From: Ifrita kowaldi
Lineage: Eukaryota > Chordata > Aves > Passeriformes > Cinclosomatidae
Direction: 5' to 3'
Assembly (NCBI GenBank): GCA_013398055.1
Contig: VZRS01000306.1
Coordinates: 378,374 to 442,373 of the forward strand
Length of the DNA stretch: 64,000 nucleotides
Part shown: piece after piece, positions 37,345-49,207 of the stretch
Position numbering within the stretch: position 1 is the first letter of the stretch
Layout of the letters: every line of letters starts with the position of its first letter
Notes under the pieces: model-generated
Told to the model about the DNA's origin: nothing
What the model saw: the letters and a program-made list of their open reading frames with translations, nothing else
Database searches by the model: none
Translations under genes and position numbers: made by a program

Positions 37345-38410
37345 GCACACAGATGAGAACAAGGAGATGAGATTCAGCCAAGATGGGTTTGTTAAGAACA
37401 TATTGCATCAAATCAAATTAATTTCCTTGTGTGGTAAAGTAATAGGCTTTGTGGATATACTTGAGGTTAGCAAGGCTTTTGACAGAGTCTTCCAAACATC
37501 TTCCTAAGCAATTTGGGGAAGGACACTCTAACTCAAACTCCTGCAACATGACTGAAAATCAAATTGGAAACTGTGTGAAGGGATTTAGTTTATAGTTAAA
37601 AGCAGATCCTTCGAGGTCTCTCCCAGGACCTGGTACAAACAGCGTTCAGCAGGGAACAGAGATCATGCCTTCATGGAGATGCTTAAAATATTTTGAACAG
37701 CAATGTTCATGTTTGAAAAAGGTCTTCATTCGAAATAATGCAGTGGAGAGGCATCCATGCAGTCTGGTGAGAAGTAGAACAGGACTGGAATCAGGCAGAA
37801 ATAACACATGGAGGGGTGAGCAGCCAGGGGACCACCGAGAGGACATTCTGGGAAATGTCCTCTGGGAAACAGGATCACAAGCTGAACATAAAACAACAGG
37901 ACACCGTGGCAAAAGAGGAGAGCTGGTTAACAGGAGGTGTGAATGGGAAGAGCTGAAGCCCAAGGTGAAGCAACCTGGCTAAATGAACTGTCCTAGCCCA
38001 AGCAGGGTGGCCAGTGCCAGGACCTGCCTTGAGACTGACTAAGGGAGCAGTCTGGAAAGGACAACATGTAGAGAGAGACTGGGCCAACCGTGGATCATTC
38101 TGAAGACAAAAGACTGAGGGGAAACACAACTGACTTCCAAGCTAGAAAATGCTGTTGCCAAGGAAAAGGGATTGTTTGGTTCTCCACATTCGCAGAGAAT
38201 AGGAGCAAGACAAATAGCAAAAACTACAGCAAGGAGAGTAAGGTAAAATGCAAGGGAAGCACGGCATGTTTTGTGGGATCTCTGTCTCTCAAGATCTTTA
38301 CAGTAAACAGGTTAAGGGAATATGAACAGAAGAGCATGAAGAGTGGTTGGCCCTCTCTTAGGACACTGGATTGGTTAAACCTCCAAAGGCCTCTGCCAGG
38401 CCGATGAGAG
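37345..38410 (+). mobile_element. Degraded ancient CR1-like LINE (reverse transcriptase and 3' part)
   Basis: From 37370, gattcagccaagatgggttt, aatttccttgtg, gtaataggctttgtggat and agcaaggcttttgacagagt follow the CR1 reverse-transcriptase region in order; the frame reads EVSKAFDRV, a decayed form of the DFSKAFDTV motif, and stops at 37507. After about 600 unclear bases, the order resumes with agactgaggggaaaca, ttgtttggttctccac, actacagcaaggag and aggacactggattggtt, the CR1 3' region. Many gaps and stops; non-functional. The middle may hold unrelated DNA. Confidence 0.6.
37838..37863. repeat. Perfect hairpin inside the ancient LINE region, 10-bp arms
   Basis: AGAGGACATT, ctggga, AATGTCCTCT. 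Exact complement, 6-bp loop. Confidence 0.9.
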
Positions 38411-38981
38411 GCCAGTACACATTGACATAGTAGTGAAACAAAATGGTTGAGCACAAGCCCTTCAATTACAACTCCAGGTATACAGTCTAATAACTTAATA
38501 CGACAGTTCAGGTTATTTTGTTTAGAACCTGGATGTTATAAGACCAGAATCCATAGTCAGGATTAGTTTTACCAGTATCTTCAATATGGCCAAATTTTCA
38601 CCCTGGGATTCCAGCTCCCTCCACCATCACCCACAACTCTCAATAAAATGTTTATATCACCCATTTTTACTGGCTTTTTCTCCACTTCCTGGTCAGTCAC
38701 TCTGTGAAATGTCTAAGAGAGCCTGGCCTTTTAAAGGTACACACAAACATGTAAGGGCTCAAACAGCTTTTCCTGTAGCTATAGGCACCACTGCCTACAC
38801 TCAGGTCAACATATCCTATTATCTTCATGTTTTGCTTTGCTGACATTTATGGATGCCACTGCTTAGTTAAAGAAAATTTTATTGGGCTAAGAAAGCATGA
38901 TATGGTGATGTTCATTACTGATATAACTTCTCCTTTCATTCATCATAGCCATAATTAATTTTCTAGCATGGATATAGGCTG

Positions 38982-39055
38982 AGATTTAAAGCCATCCTTG
39001 TGAAATGAATTAGCCCATTTTCTCATCTTATTTGGAGTTCCCTATTGTGAATATA
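38982..39055 (+). repeat. Direct duplication, copy 1 (74 bp)
   Basis: Runs from agatttaaagccatcc through tgaaatgaattagccc and catcttatttggagttccct to tgtgaatata. About 90% identical by eye to 39561-39634 with no net gap. Confidence 0.9.
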
Positions 39056-39560
39056 CTCCAAGTGTAATAGAGAGGCAATTTATGAGAATGAAATCTCATC
39101 TGTGTCTTATTCCTTGCCCTCTCTCTGGTGATTTTATTATGCCAGGGTGCCTCTTGCCATTTGTTTAGAGGCTGGGCTGCATTTGTTATTATAAGTCCAA
39201 CAGGTTGTTTAGCATACATTAATGCACAGTAGGGAGCAGAGGCAGACCTTGGATGCGTGACATCAAACAGTCAAAGCGTGCAGTTGGGGTCTGTGGGTGA
39301 GGGGTGTTGCTGCCCGTAACATTCAGCACCAAGGAAATCCTTAGTGAAGGCTCACAGTGGTCCAAGACTCAAATCCCACTAATCGGTCCTGGAGGAGGAG
39401 GTGGACACAGCAACTTGTGGGCATAAAGCTTGACCTGACCCTGGCACCAGCACACCTCCCATCATGCCCAGTTGGGTGCGTTAACACAGCTGAAAATGCA
39501 AAGATGGGATGGATCAACTGTTTTCATCCAAAGAGAAGTCTGCTATCAGTGCATCTGGTA

Positions 39561-39634
39561 AGATTTAAAGACATCTCTCTGAAATGAATTAGCCCCATTC
39601 CTCATCTTATTTGGAGTTCCCTGTTGTGAATATA
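39561..39634 (+). repeat. Direct duplication, copy 2 (74 bp)
   Basis: Same order of blocks as copy 1, 579 bp further on; differences cluster near the left third (acatctctctgaaat versus ccatccttgtgaaat). Confidence 0.9.
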
Positions 39635-42600
39635 ATCACAGCAGTGTGTGGAAAAAGCCGCTGACTTCCTGGGGATGAGCATTCAGCTTCAAGGGAACTC
39701 AGGAAAGCTGAACAGAAGAAGCAAAGGTTTTTGCAAAGCAGTGCACTGCAGTGACAGTTCTCTTAGGCCCTGCTCAGGGACTCTGGTGTTTGCAGACAGC
39801 CACAGCTCCCCAGGCCTGAGCAGAAGAGCTCACACCTTGTGTCAGAAAGTTCCAGTTCCAGTTCCCTTAGTAAATCAAGGGGTAACTATTCAGCAGCTTT
39901 AAAAAGTCCCATGGCATCAAACGGTGTCTTCAAGCCTTTAAACAACAAAAACCATCTTGCATAGAAGAGCAGATCCTTGCAATCACAGTTAGAGTGGTCC
40001 TCTTGCAGGAGGACATGTGGATGTAGCTGGATCCGGGGAGGAAACAACCATGGCCACCAGAAGTGCCCCTGCCAGTGGCTGGAGTTACTGCACAGGGAGA
40101 TGTTTTTTGACTGCGGTGCTGATTTGAAAATAAAAATTAGCCTTGGTAACTTTTCACAGGTTTTTTACCTTTGGAAAGTGGCTGCATTTGATTTTCCAGA
40201 AAACTGGCATGTAGCTAATTAAAACTGCACGTATCATCCTAACATCATATCCTCACTACTGAACTTCTAACCTGACATAAATACATTGCATACTATAACC
40301 TGTTTCTCCTGATTATTAACCTTGAACATGGCAACCTATAAATCATCAGTGAAACAGCTGGTGCTCAGCATTGCCCCAAAGGTGTACGATTATGATCATT
40401 TTATATATATCTTGCTATGCAGACATGAAAAATTCATTGAAGAGCTTGGTATTGTAAGACTTATTGTAATGAATTTTCTTTAAAACATAGATCATACTTA
40501 AAATAGGTGTCTGGTCATTATAATGTAGCCATTTATATCTTCTTGAATTACTTGTGTGGGGTTTGGCAGATTTCTAAAATTTAAATGTAATTCCTAAACA
40601 AATTCAGAGTGGTCAGTTTGCCTGTACTTCAGGATGACATTTTCATTTTTAGTTTTATGCCTTTATTTCTATGAGGGTTAGGACTCAAACCTGCAAAAAT
40701 ATTGAGAGGATTACAGATTTTTTCCCTGCAATACTTGGTGCTACATCCATTGCTACTGGGATTTCAGTAGCTGCAGTTGGCATTTTTGCTGTGGGGATGG
40801 TAGTGGTAGATTCACCTGAGGTTTGGTGCCAGCGAGCACATGAATCATACAATTGTAAGTCAGTAATAGAACCAAAGGGAATAAACATAACATAAAGCAG
40901 AATTTAAACCCAGAACCTGAAAAGAAACTTTTAAAAGCCACTAAATCTGATGGCCAGGACCTCAAGGAACATGGGCAGGTCGTCCAGAGGTAGCAGGTCA
41001 TCTGGTGATATTTTGGTTTTCGGGATGGCATCCTCACCTTTTCCATCCTCCCAACGGCCACGTGCATAAACACAGCCTGTGTCAGCTAAAAATGTGCTCA
41101 GTGATTTGAAGCCACCCAGCACCCATCTAGCGAGCACCGAGAAGCCTGTGCCACATGTTCCCATCCTACACACATTTTACAGAAAGGCTCTAACTGTTCG
41201 TGTCTAAACTTGAGTGGTTGTTGGCAGGTGACAGGAATCATGAGAGAGAGGCCCTGCATTTTGCTACTGATTCATACCATCAATTTATCATCTTGCAGAC
41301 AAAACCATTCTTTGCCATGAGGTTATGAGAGGGTTTTGTCACCTCTGGCTCCCCTCCCTCCTGCAGCTGCTCTGTCAGAAACCCTGCCCAGGATGGGGTG
41401 GTGGGTGAGCCGGTTTGTACCAGCCCGTCCCATGCATTTTCCCCAAGATAACAGCGTCAGTGAGGGAAGCTCTCCCTGCCCGCGCTGTAGCATCCATTAA
41501 CAAAGTTCACCAACACCTGCAGAGCTCCACCAGGCACTCCTGTAGTACATCAGCCACAGACCCCTTCGGTCCTCACCTAGCACCCCAGGGGCATCACTGC
41601 CACTTTGAACCTGGCAGGGAAACCACAGTATTCCCACAGAAATCTCTATGTTCCTCCCTGAACTCCTTGTTCTGATTTTGCCTGTGACAATTTTTGTTTG
41701 CTGCAAGCAGCAGACACACAGACATTTGCGTGCAACCTTATTGCACATTGGTCATCAAATAGATCTGTGCAGATTTAATTTGCTTTTGCCTGCTCACAGC
41801 ATATTCTCCCTTACCTCTCAGAAAGGGTGAAGACAAGCATAAAAACCAGCTCCACAATCACTTGCAGATTATTTCTGTAGTGCAAACAGTAAAGGCTGAG
41901 CAAGAAAACCTGATACCACTGCACGCAAATGTTGCTTGGGTCACCAGAGGCATGAGGCCTAGGAAGAGATCTAAAAAGCCACCTCTCCATGAGGAATAAG
42001 TGAAGCACATGGCAGAGGAGCATAATTTGTTCCAATTTAGTTAAGATTCTCTTGGCACGCGAACTCGCAACTGCTTTAGGAAGACTTCATTAAGTGGTGT
42101 GCAAGGAAGCCCACTCATCCTTTAACTTGTATACAGTGAAATCCACTGATAGAAAGTTTTGCAAATCCCGTTCCAAATCCAGGTTAAAAGCAGCCACCTC
42201 TGAAATGGTTGTGGTGAAGTGCTGCACACATTGGAGTGCTGTTGCTGCATGGTGTGATCCCTACTAGCCATCAGCAGCAGAGAAGCCGATCCAAAATCAT
42301 TATAGGCTGTTATATAGAAAGGGAGCCAAAAAGAGCTGACAAACATGAGGTATTTAGCAGCACACACTGAAAACAGGCTGCAAGATATTTTGGACCTTGC
42401 CTCTCATGGTTTCTAGAAAATTGCTGTTTTCCTTTGGATTAAATATAAGTATACAGTAGGCAAGAAATTATGGCAGTTCTTCACATGGCGAGGGAAACTA
42501 ATAGGGCAATGAAAAGCTTGCTCAATTCAAACAGTGAGTGTTAAAGCCAGCAGATGCCTTTTTCTTTTCCTGAATGCTCCTTTTCAGTGCAGTTGTATAG

Positions 42601-43537
42601 AGCCAATGACAGGTGCTCCTTGGTAGAAACTGGTACTTGGAAAGCTAGACTTCAGGCCTTTTTAAAACTACCAGCTTCTGCTAGAAGACCAGTGGACACT
42701 GTAGCATCATCTAACCACTTCTTGCTATCTGACAGAAAGCGGAAAAGGATGGAAAATCCAGAATATTATCTTCTCTCTGCCTGTCCCTGATGTATTCGCA
42801 AGCTCCTTTACTGAGGCAGCTGTAAGCAAAGCCAAGAAAGCACCAAGGGAGGGCTTTTCAGCACACCTGCATGACCAGGGAGAAAGAGAAGCTGTTAGCT
42901 TAATATATACTAAAGCTTCAGCAATCTACCATCTTAATTTCAGATTTACCCCACCAGCAGAGCAATGTGTGCAGCAGAAGCCTTTTGAGGAAGACACGAA
43001 GCTGTAATGATGCAAATCTTGCCACTTAAAACCAGCGTCCGAACTTGCAACTTTGCTAACTGTATTAGTCAGATGAAGCGGCTCCACCGTCATATCCAGG
43101 GATGACCAAAGGAATATTAAAGAAACGTGAACAACCACCATCCTGAAGAAATCAGTGTACTGATTTATGTGCCCATTTCTGTGATGTACTACGCAGTCAG
43201 AACAAAAAATGGCCCCAAGGTCAAGTGGCAGCAAGTCGTGCAGCGAAAGCAATAGCCGTGGCCCTGCCTTGACAGTGGGAACTCAACGGGACAATGAAAA
43301 GCAAGACCCAAAATTTGGCACGCAGTTTTCCATGGAAGTGGGAGACAGAGGAGGGAAGGTGGCAGATTTGGTGCCTCACAGCGGGGTAGCAGGTCTGCCG
43401 TCGTACAGCGGCAGCCATTGATTGAGGGGGGCCGTACTACGACAGCCCAAGATGTAATGAAGATTGTCATGTTCAAGGATGAGCTGGAGTTCTACCCAGG
43501 CAGTCCTAATCGGGGTGGTTTGAGTGCTGCATGATTG

Positions 43538-43688
43538 TTGCTAACATTAGCCTCACAACATCTCTGTGAAGAAGGCAAGTGTCATTCTCCATTCGGAAGA
43601 TTGGAAACCGCAATTAAAGCAACCGCCTCAGGGAAGCAGACAGAATTAGAAATTAGATCTGGAGTCCTGGTCTGCTGATTCGCCCACG
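43538..43688 (+). mobile_element. MIR-like (amniote core-type) SINE fossil
   Basis: The order gctaacatt, cctcacaacatctctgtgaa, a cattctccattcggaagat block in place of the MIR cccattttacagat block, ggaaacc, gggaagcagacagaatta, gatctggagtcctggtctgc follows the MIR consensus as I recall it (ctcacaaca...cccattttacagatgaggaaactgaggc...gcaga...gaattcgaacc...gactcc). Divergence is high. It would be an amniote-age SINE; alternative: chance resemblance. Confidence 0.5.
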
Positions 43689-46600
43689 GGTTCACCTTTC
43701 AAACTCGAGAGTGGGCAAGGTAAAACAGTCAGAGGGCACCTCTTACCTGCAGCCTGAGAGACGCTCCCTGAGACTCCAGCAATAGCTCCAGCCTAATCAA
43801 ACAGGCACAAAAGAGCAAACACTGCTTGCAAAACAAAGCACATACCCCACTGGTCACTGGAGTGCTACAAGCTGGAATCAATGCGATGATTGTGACAGCT
43901 GAGAACAAATTCAGCTATGTTTGACAACTTCCAGAAAATATTGGCAGAGGACAGGGAGTCTGCACTGCCCAGCAGCACCTTTGTGAATTGATTAGCCATA
44001 TAGCAGATGGCAAGCCTGCTGCAGACTGAGACAGCAGAAGATGGCCAGTCTGGTTGAGAAGAACTTGAAGACGACTGGGAAGAAAAAGCATGTCCTTACA
44101 GTGACAGCCCAAAATGATATTTCAGAAATGTCAGATGCATGGCAGATAAGGAACAGGACTGATTTTTAACATTTTCTTCAGCTATTTATTACCAGCACCT
44201 GTCTGGCTCATAAAGCAAAATTATATAGCTTAGTTTAAACCCTTCACTTTCACCTCTTTCCTTCACAAAAAATCCTTAAAGAAAATATTAAAAAAGCTTT
44301 TTTTTTTTCTTTTAAAATATTCTTCTAAACAGGACTTAAGTAAGTCCTTCCAGAATCAACTGATACATTTGAGAGAACTTCTACACTTTCTCTGAAAGCA
44401 GGCATGCTTTGAAAGTTTCATTTTAGGAAAATATATTCTGGACAAAGAGCAAAGGCTTTGCTCTCCTCCTGCCACATATTTTTGGGAGGGGTTTGGCACA
44501 TGTTTGGGGAAAATTAATATTTTTTAATGGTTTTAGGAAATGCCTTAGGCTATTCAGAGTCTGCACAGCTGCTCATCAGTAGCCAGCCATGGCTGAAAGA
44601 GCAGAAACTATGGTTCAGAAAAATATGCCATCTTTGTCTGGTGCAGAACAATGCCGCTGCAGTGAAATACAATGGCCGTCTCTTATTTTCTACTAGCCCT
44701 TGGAAGGGGGGAAAAAAAAAAAGATGAGGGGAAAAAAAAAAAAGGAAGGATCATGGAGTTTCCTTGCAGGGCCTCTGAGCGGAGGGAGGGAACATCAGCT
44801 CTGCACTCACAGATATGCAAATCCTTCCCCAGGCCCAACAATAGCAGAAACCCTGTGGGAGGAGGAGACCGATGGCACTGCTGCTCCCAACTCCTTCGTC
44901 TGCAAAGCCCACAGGTTCCCGGCACTTCCCGAGAACTGGAAGGCCAATGCATCATCCAAGAAGAGGAGAGCTGTAAAAGCTGTGGTTTCAGAGTTGACCG
45001 CTCTTTGCCCACAGAGCTGTGCACCATCGCTGGACATTTTAAAGCTTACAGTTTGCCTGCCATTCAGTTCATGGGTGCAGCAGCCCAGAAGATTGATGAA
45101 GCCATGGTTAATGTCTCTATATTGCCCCTTAGGTTAATAAGGGCCATGTATAAAAAGTTGGAACTGAAAGAAGAAAAGACTTTCTGTGGCGAGACCCCAA
45201 TTAACACTATTTGCATCAACATACTCCAAGTAAACTTTCTAGATAGAGGGATGGGGTTTTTGTTTCTAGTGTAACTACAATTACCAGGATTTAATGAAGT
45301 CTCTGACTTCCAGCTATCACTAATATCTAAATTTCTTAAGCAAAGACTGAGGGAGGACAAGTAACAGATTGGAAACTACCTGCACTGAGCTACTGCAACA
45401 GAAATAGCTCAAATGACTGAGTTGTGATGGTTTTACCAGTGCAGACAGCAATCGGTAGAAGGTGGAAAAACAAAAACATCCCATGATATGGATTTATCCC
45501 CTTTTAGAAAATACGTATTTTGCACTATAGTTCCTTCCAAAATATTTGCTCTTTTGCATCAAATCTATTATCTAAAGCTGCACGCAGACTGAGCTGGGAC
45601 ATTCACCTTGCATTCCGAAGGTTTTCCTAAGTCCCACCAAACTTTCATCATAGCAACTGTCAATCATGTAATTTAATTTCCTTCACACATTCTCCTCAGA
45701 ACAGCTGGCTCAATCTGGTGATTAAACTAGATGCCTAAAACATCACCTGTCTATGTAAGAAGCCGTCTCAGGTCTCTCCAAGGCATCACTTGAAGCCAAA
45801 GGGGTACAACAGGTTATTTGCATAGCATGGAAGCAAAAGCTGTAGCAAGCACTCCTTCCCATTGAGGAGTCAGAAACATTCATGGGCTGGCACCTTTCAG
45901 GTGCCCAGGGAAGAGTGTGGAGGCAGCAGGACTGAGAACCCTCACATATCCCAGCACTTCCCAGTCAGGGACCCCAGCCCTGACGTTAAGGATTCACAGG
46001 CAGCTGAAACATGTGGTGCAGAAGCAACAGAAGTCTTAAATGTCCCAGGCGGTTTTGTTCACAATACAAAAGTCAATGGGAAGCTTAGTACTAAAAATAT
46101 AATTGAACACCCATCAATCTTAAGCCCTTCTCAAATGAGGAAGTGCTCAATTGCAAAGGTCCTCAATAGAAGTGTGCAATTCCAATAAGCAATACACTTT
46201 GATATTTGACATCAATACGAAACAGGAGACTGAAGCTGACTAAAAAAACCTGGGACTAGTTTAGGAATTTGTCCACTATTTTATCAGCAACAGCTTTCAA
46301 GACTCACACTTGAACTGGTTCTCCTTTACAGTCCCCTTATTAAAAAATGTGTCTGTAGTAGGCTGAGCAATTTGTTTTGTTCAGTTCTTTCCCTTGGCAG
46401 GATTGCACACCATGCACACAGAACAGGCTGTGTTAGCATGCAGACCACTGCTGTACTTTGACACAGGTACTTTCTTTTTGAAAGCAACACAGAAAGTAAT
46501 TTATATTCTTTGATAACCCCATTAACATTTCCATGGCTATTAGGAGGTCCAGCAAAAAATGGTTGGTGGCAAATGAAAGGGTCCTCATCATGAGAGACAG

Positions 46601-47369
46601 AAAGGGTGCTCCAAATGTGAATCAAGTGCAGAATAGTTTCTGATCTATGCATCTTACTCACGTAAGCTTTTATTCATTTAGACACACTTTTAAAACTCCG
46701 TAAGAATCTTTGCAATAATTAACATGTAAAAACTCTGTCAAATCAAAGAAAAACCTTCATATTTTCATGTAATACATTTCTCGGACATTAGATGGCAATC
46801 CCCCCACTTCATTTTTCATACCAGGGGCCCGTATCCTTTCCAAAAATCAAATGTCACCACCTTTTCAACAGGTGAGGGGTCTGTGTGGCTTCTAGGAAGC
46901 AAGGCTGTTTGGAAAGCACAGCGTATGGAGGCTCTCCCATTCCCATAGCATTTGTTCCGTTGCAACAGTTCTCCAGTTTTGCTTTTTTTTTTGAGTAGGA
47001 AAGGCAGATGAGTAATACCATCATGGAAGATGCTAGTACTAGGGGTAAGATTCACTCATTTGTCACTTGGACACCCTATATCATGACTCGGATGTTTCCA
47101 TGTAAAAAACCTATAGGCAAAAATAGAAGTTACCAGAACTTCCCCATTTTGACAGAGGAGAAAGGGACTTAGTATGGCATTTAACAACATAATTTCTAGT
47201 CTTGCCAATTAAAAAGGGTTCTCCCAAGGGGTATCATTAGTCTGTGTAAATCTTTTCTGGAAATTATAAAACTGAACTGGAAAAAAAAAAAAGCTTATTT
47301 GGTACCATGTGTGTAATACACACAATGGGAAGCACCTACCAACTCTTACAGTGTGAATTCTATAGGTAG
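43689..47369. other. Intergenic DNA 3' of CHD7, no gene seen
   Basis: AT-rich single-copy DNA. A purine-rich patch with two poly(A) runs lies at 44702-44755 inside a 200-codon plus-strand frame (44672-45274) that resembles no protein I know. The right end may still be CHD7 3'UTR if the AATAAA at 46668-46673 is used. Confidence 0.55.
44702..44755 (+). repeat. Purine-rich low complexity with two A runs
   Basis: ggaaggggggaaaaaaaaa, gatgagggg, then another A run of about 12, then ggaagg. A local duplication of a G-run plus A-run unit. Confidence 0.85.
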
Positions 47370-47388
47370 AAAAAAATAAGACAAGGCA

Positions 47389-47394
47389 TTTAAT
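47389..47394 (-). terminator. Candidate CHD7 poly(A) signal, ATTAAA
   Basis: TTTAAT on the plus strand reads ATTAAA on the coding strand, about 2.2 kb after the stop. A GU-rich stretch lies further downstream on the same strand (near 47304-47330). Chosen over the other candidates only because of the resulting length. Confidence 0.3.
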
Positions 47395-49042
47395 AACAAC
47401 TCAAAAAACCAGCTCAAATGAATTCAACAGAGTATGTAACACACCTGCCCAAGTTAATGTGCCTTGGCTTTCAGCCTCTCACTTTTTGCCATGGTCTACG
47501 TGTGATGTTTTAGAAAGAGGCAGGAATAACACACCTCATCAACCATTCCGTGATGTCCATTGCGGGGGGAATCCTTCCTGACCTTCATTAACTCCCTATG
47601 ATCTATTTAAGTGGCAGTACAAGACACCCTGACATCTATTCATTTCAACAGTGTGTGCCTGTGATTCATTCACACAAAATTCACTTCCTAAGCCTTCATT
47701 TCTTATCTACTTTCATTGTCCGTGAAATACTCTTTTCAAGCAAAGTTCACCCCTTTTCATATATCCCCCTCGGGATCAAATTTCGGCCTTGCAATACTTG
47801 CCCATTTGAGCTCTCGTGCAAATTCACAGAGTACATGAGAGTGAGGTTTGCAGCTCTCCAGCATTCCAAAAGCACAGATAATATTAGTCCTAAAGACAGG
47901 GGTCCACCCGCAGCTGGCTACTGAAATAGCTAATTTTTCATGTACTCCACTGAAAATCTAACCTTTTATCCTCACTCTGGAGCTGGTTGTGTATGTGTGT
48001 GTCAAGGTGACAACACCGTGAAAACAGAAGTTCTCAAATGGTACATTATCTCGAATATCAAAAGGTCACAAAAGGGTACAAATCGGTAGCTCTCCAGAAG
48101 AGACACTGGTTTTTATAAAAAGTGGGTCAGTTTTAGTTTCATGTAGGTTGTTTGACACAGTGGTTTCTGGCATCACAAGCTCTGGTCTACAGGATACCAC
48201 AGAGCCTTTGTATCCCTTGCTGTCACTACAGCATTGTGTTTTTCTACCCATTAACCAAGGATAAATGACCTAGATATTGTGCCTATTAAAGCCTCATTTT
48301 TCTTTTGCCCTTTTGTTCTTTAGTGTACCACATTATCACATGCTGAACACATTTAAAGTATTCTCAGTCTCTCATGCCCCTTTGAAGGAGTAAAGTAGGG
48401 ATTTTAGCGTGCATTTCTGTAGAGTTACTTAGAGTGGAAAATATGAAGGCAATTCAAGGTTTCTCTTCCTGCCTAGTCCCCTGAAGATGATCAGTTCAGC
48501 ATTTACAGCCACTAATCTATAAAGAATATAGCAGGAAAATGCTATAAAAAAGCCACAAATACAAATACAGAAAGTGAACACCAGTTTTGATGTCCCTAAA
48601 CACTACATTCTATAATTACATCTCTGCATATCATGGGTCACTTTTATTAAAAGCATCATTACTACAGTTGGCAGCAATTTACATCTTATCTTACATGATA
48701 GCAGTTTCCAAAGAAAAAAAAAATAAAAAGACATCACAACAAAGAAAAACAATACATTTACAAAGTCATGTCTGTAAACTTCAAGGCTAGTTTAGAGTTG
48801 AGGTAATGCTGTTTAGCTTTGTGGCTAAAGTAACAAAGTCCTTTAATTTAAAAAAGGTACCTGATTTTTTTCTTTTTGTTTATACCAGTGCATTACAAGA
48901 TCACGAGACGATTAAACTGTAGCTTTATCCTGTAAGAACCTTCTCCGCGGGTTAATTTCCAAAAGGTACTCTTCACATTCAACAGCTGCCTTATTATTGC
49001 TGCGTCTCAAGACAGAGACATTCACACTATCATGAAGATTGT

Positions 49043-49082
49043 CAGAGAGAGAGTGTGTGTGTGGGTGTGTGCGCGCATGTGA
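49043..49082. repeat. GT-rich microsatellite
   Basis: Imperfect GT run starting after an AG-rich lead-in and including gtgtgtgtgtggg and tgtgcgcgcatgtgag. It lies in the presumed CHD7 3'UTR, about 75 bp from the poly(A) run. Confidence 0.8.
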
Positions 49083-49153
49083 GCGGGTGAACTCCCATAC
49101 AGTCAAAATGAAGCGCGAGTACGATATGTATGGTAAATTTCATCTTGACCTTC

Positions 49154-49158
<5 letters not shown>

Positions 49159-49203
<45 letters not shown>
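49159..49203. repeat. 45-bp poly(A) homopolymer next to an ambiguous base
   Basis: Uninterrupted A on the plus strand inside the presumed CHD7 3'UTR; a single n follows at 49240. Such a run is very mutable and hard to sequence, so its true length is uncertain. On the mRNA strand it is a U run. Confidence 0.95.

Positions 49204-49207
<4 letters not shown>

Larger units (their letters stand above)
38411..43537. other. Intergenic DNA, no gene seen
   Basis: AT-rich single-copy DNA with a 74-bp direct duplication (38982-39055 and 39561-39634). The 40.2-40.9 kb part is AT-rich and has a 74-codon hydrophobic frame (40671-40895) that I do not recognise. Nothing else supported. Confidence 0.6.

Noticed and set aside
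37244..37507. Frame ending in EVSKAFDRVFQ as a possible host gene exon
   Set aside because: The motif and flanking DNA fit a decayed CR1 reverse transcriptase, not a cellular gene.
40671..40895. 74-codon frame with a hydrophobic, membrane-like stretch (AILGATSIATGISVAAVGIF)
   Set aside because: Isolated, short, no homologue recognised, and the opposite strand is equally open.
44672..45274. 200-codon open frame on the plus strand
   Set aside because: Starts in a purine-rich low-complexity patch (GEKKKDEGKKKKG) and matches nothing I know; frames also stay open on the opposite strand.
1..47000. CLVS1 or another neighbouring gene on the left
   Set aside because: Expected from synteny 3' of CHD7, but I found no CRAL-TRIO-like coding exon in any frame.
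49159..49203. Poly(A) run as the tail of a processed pseudogene or SINE
   Set aside because: No retroposed body or target duplication is visible on either side.
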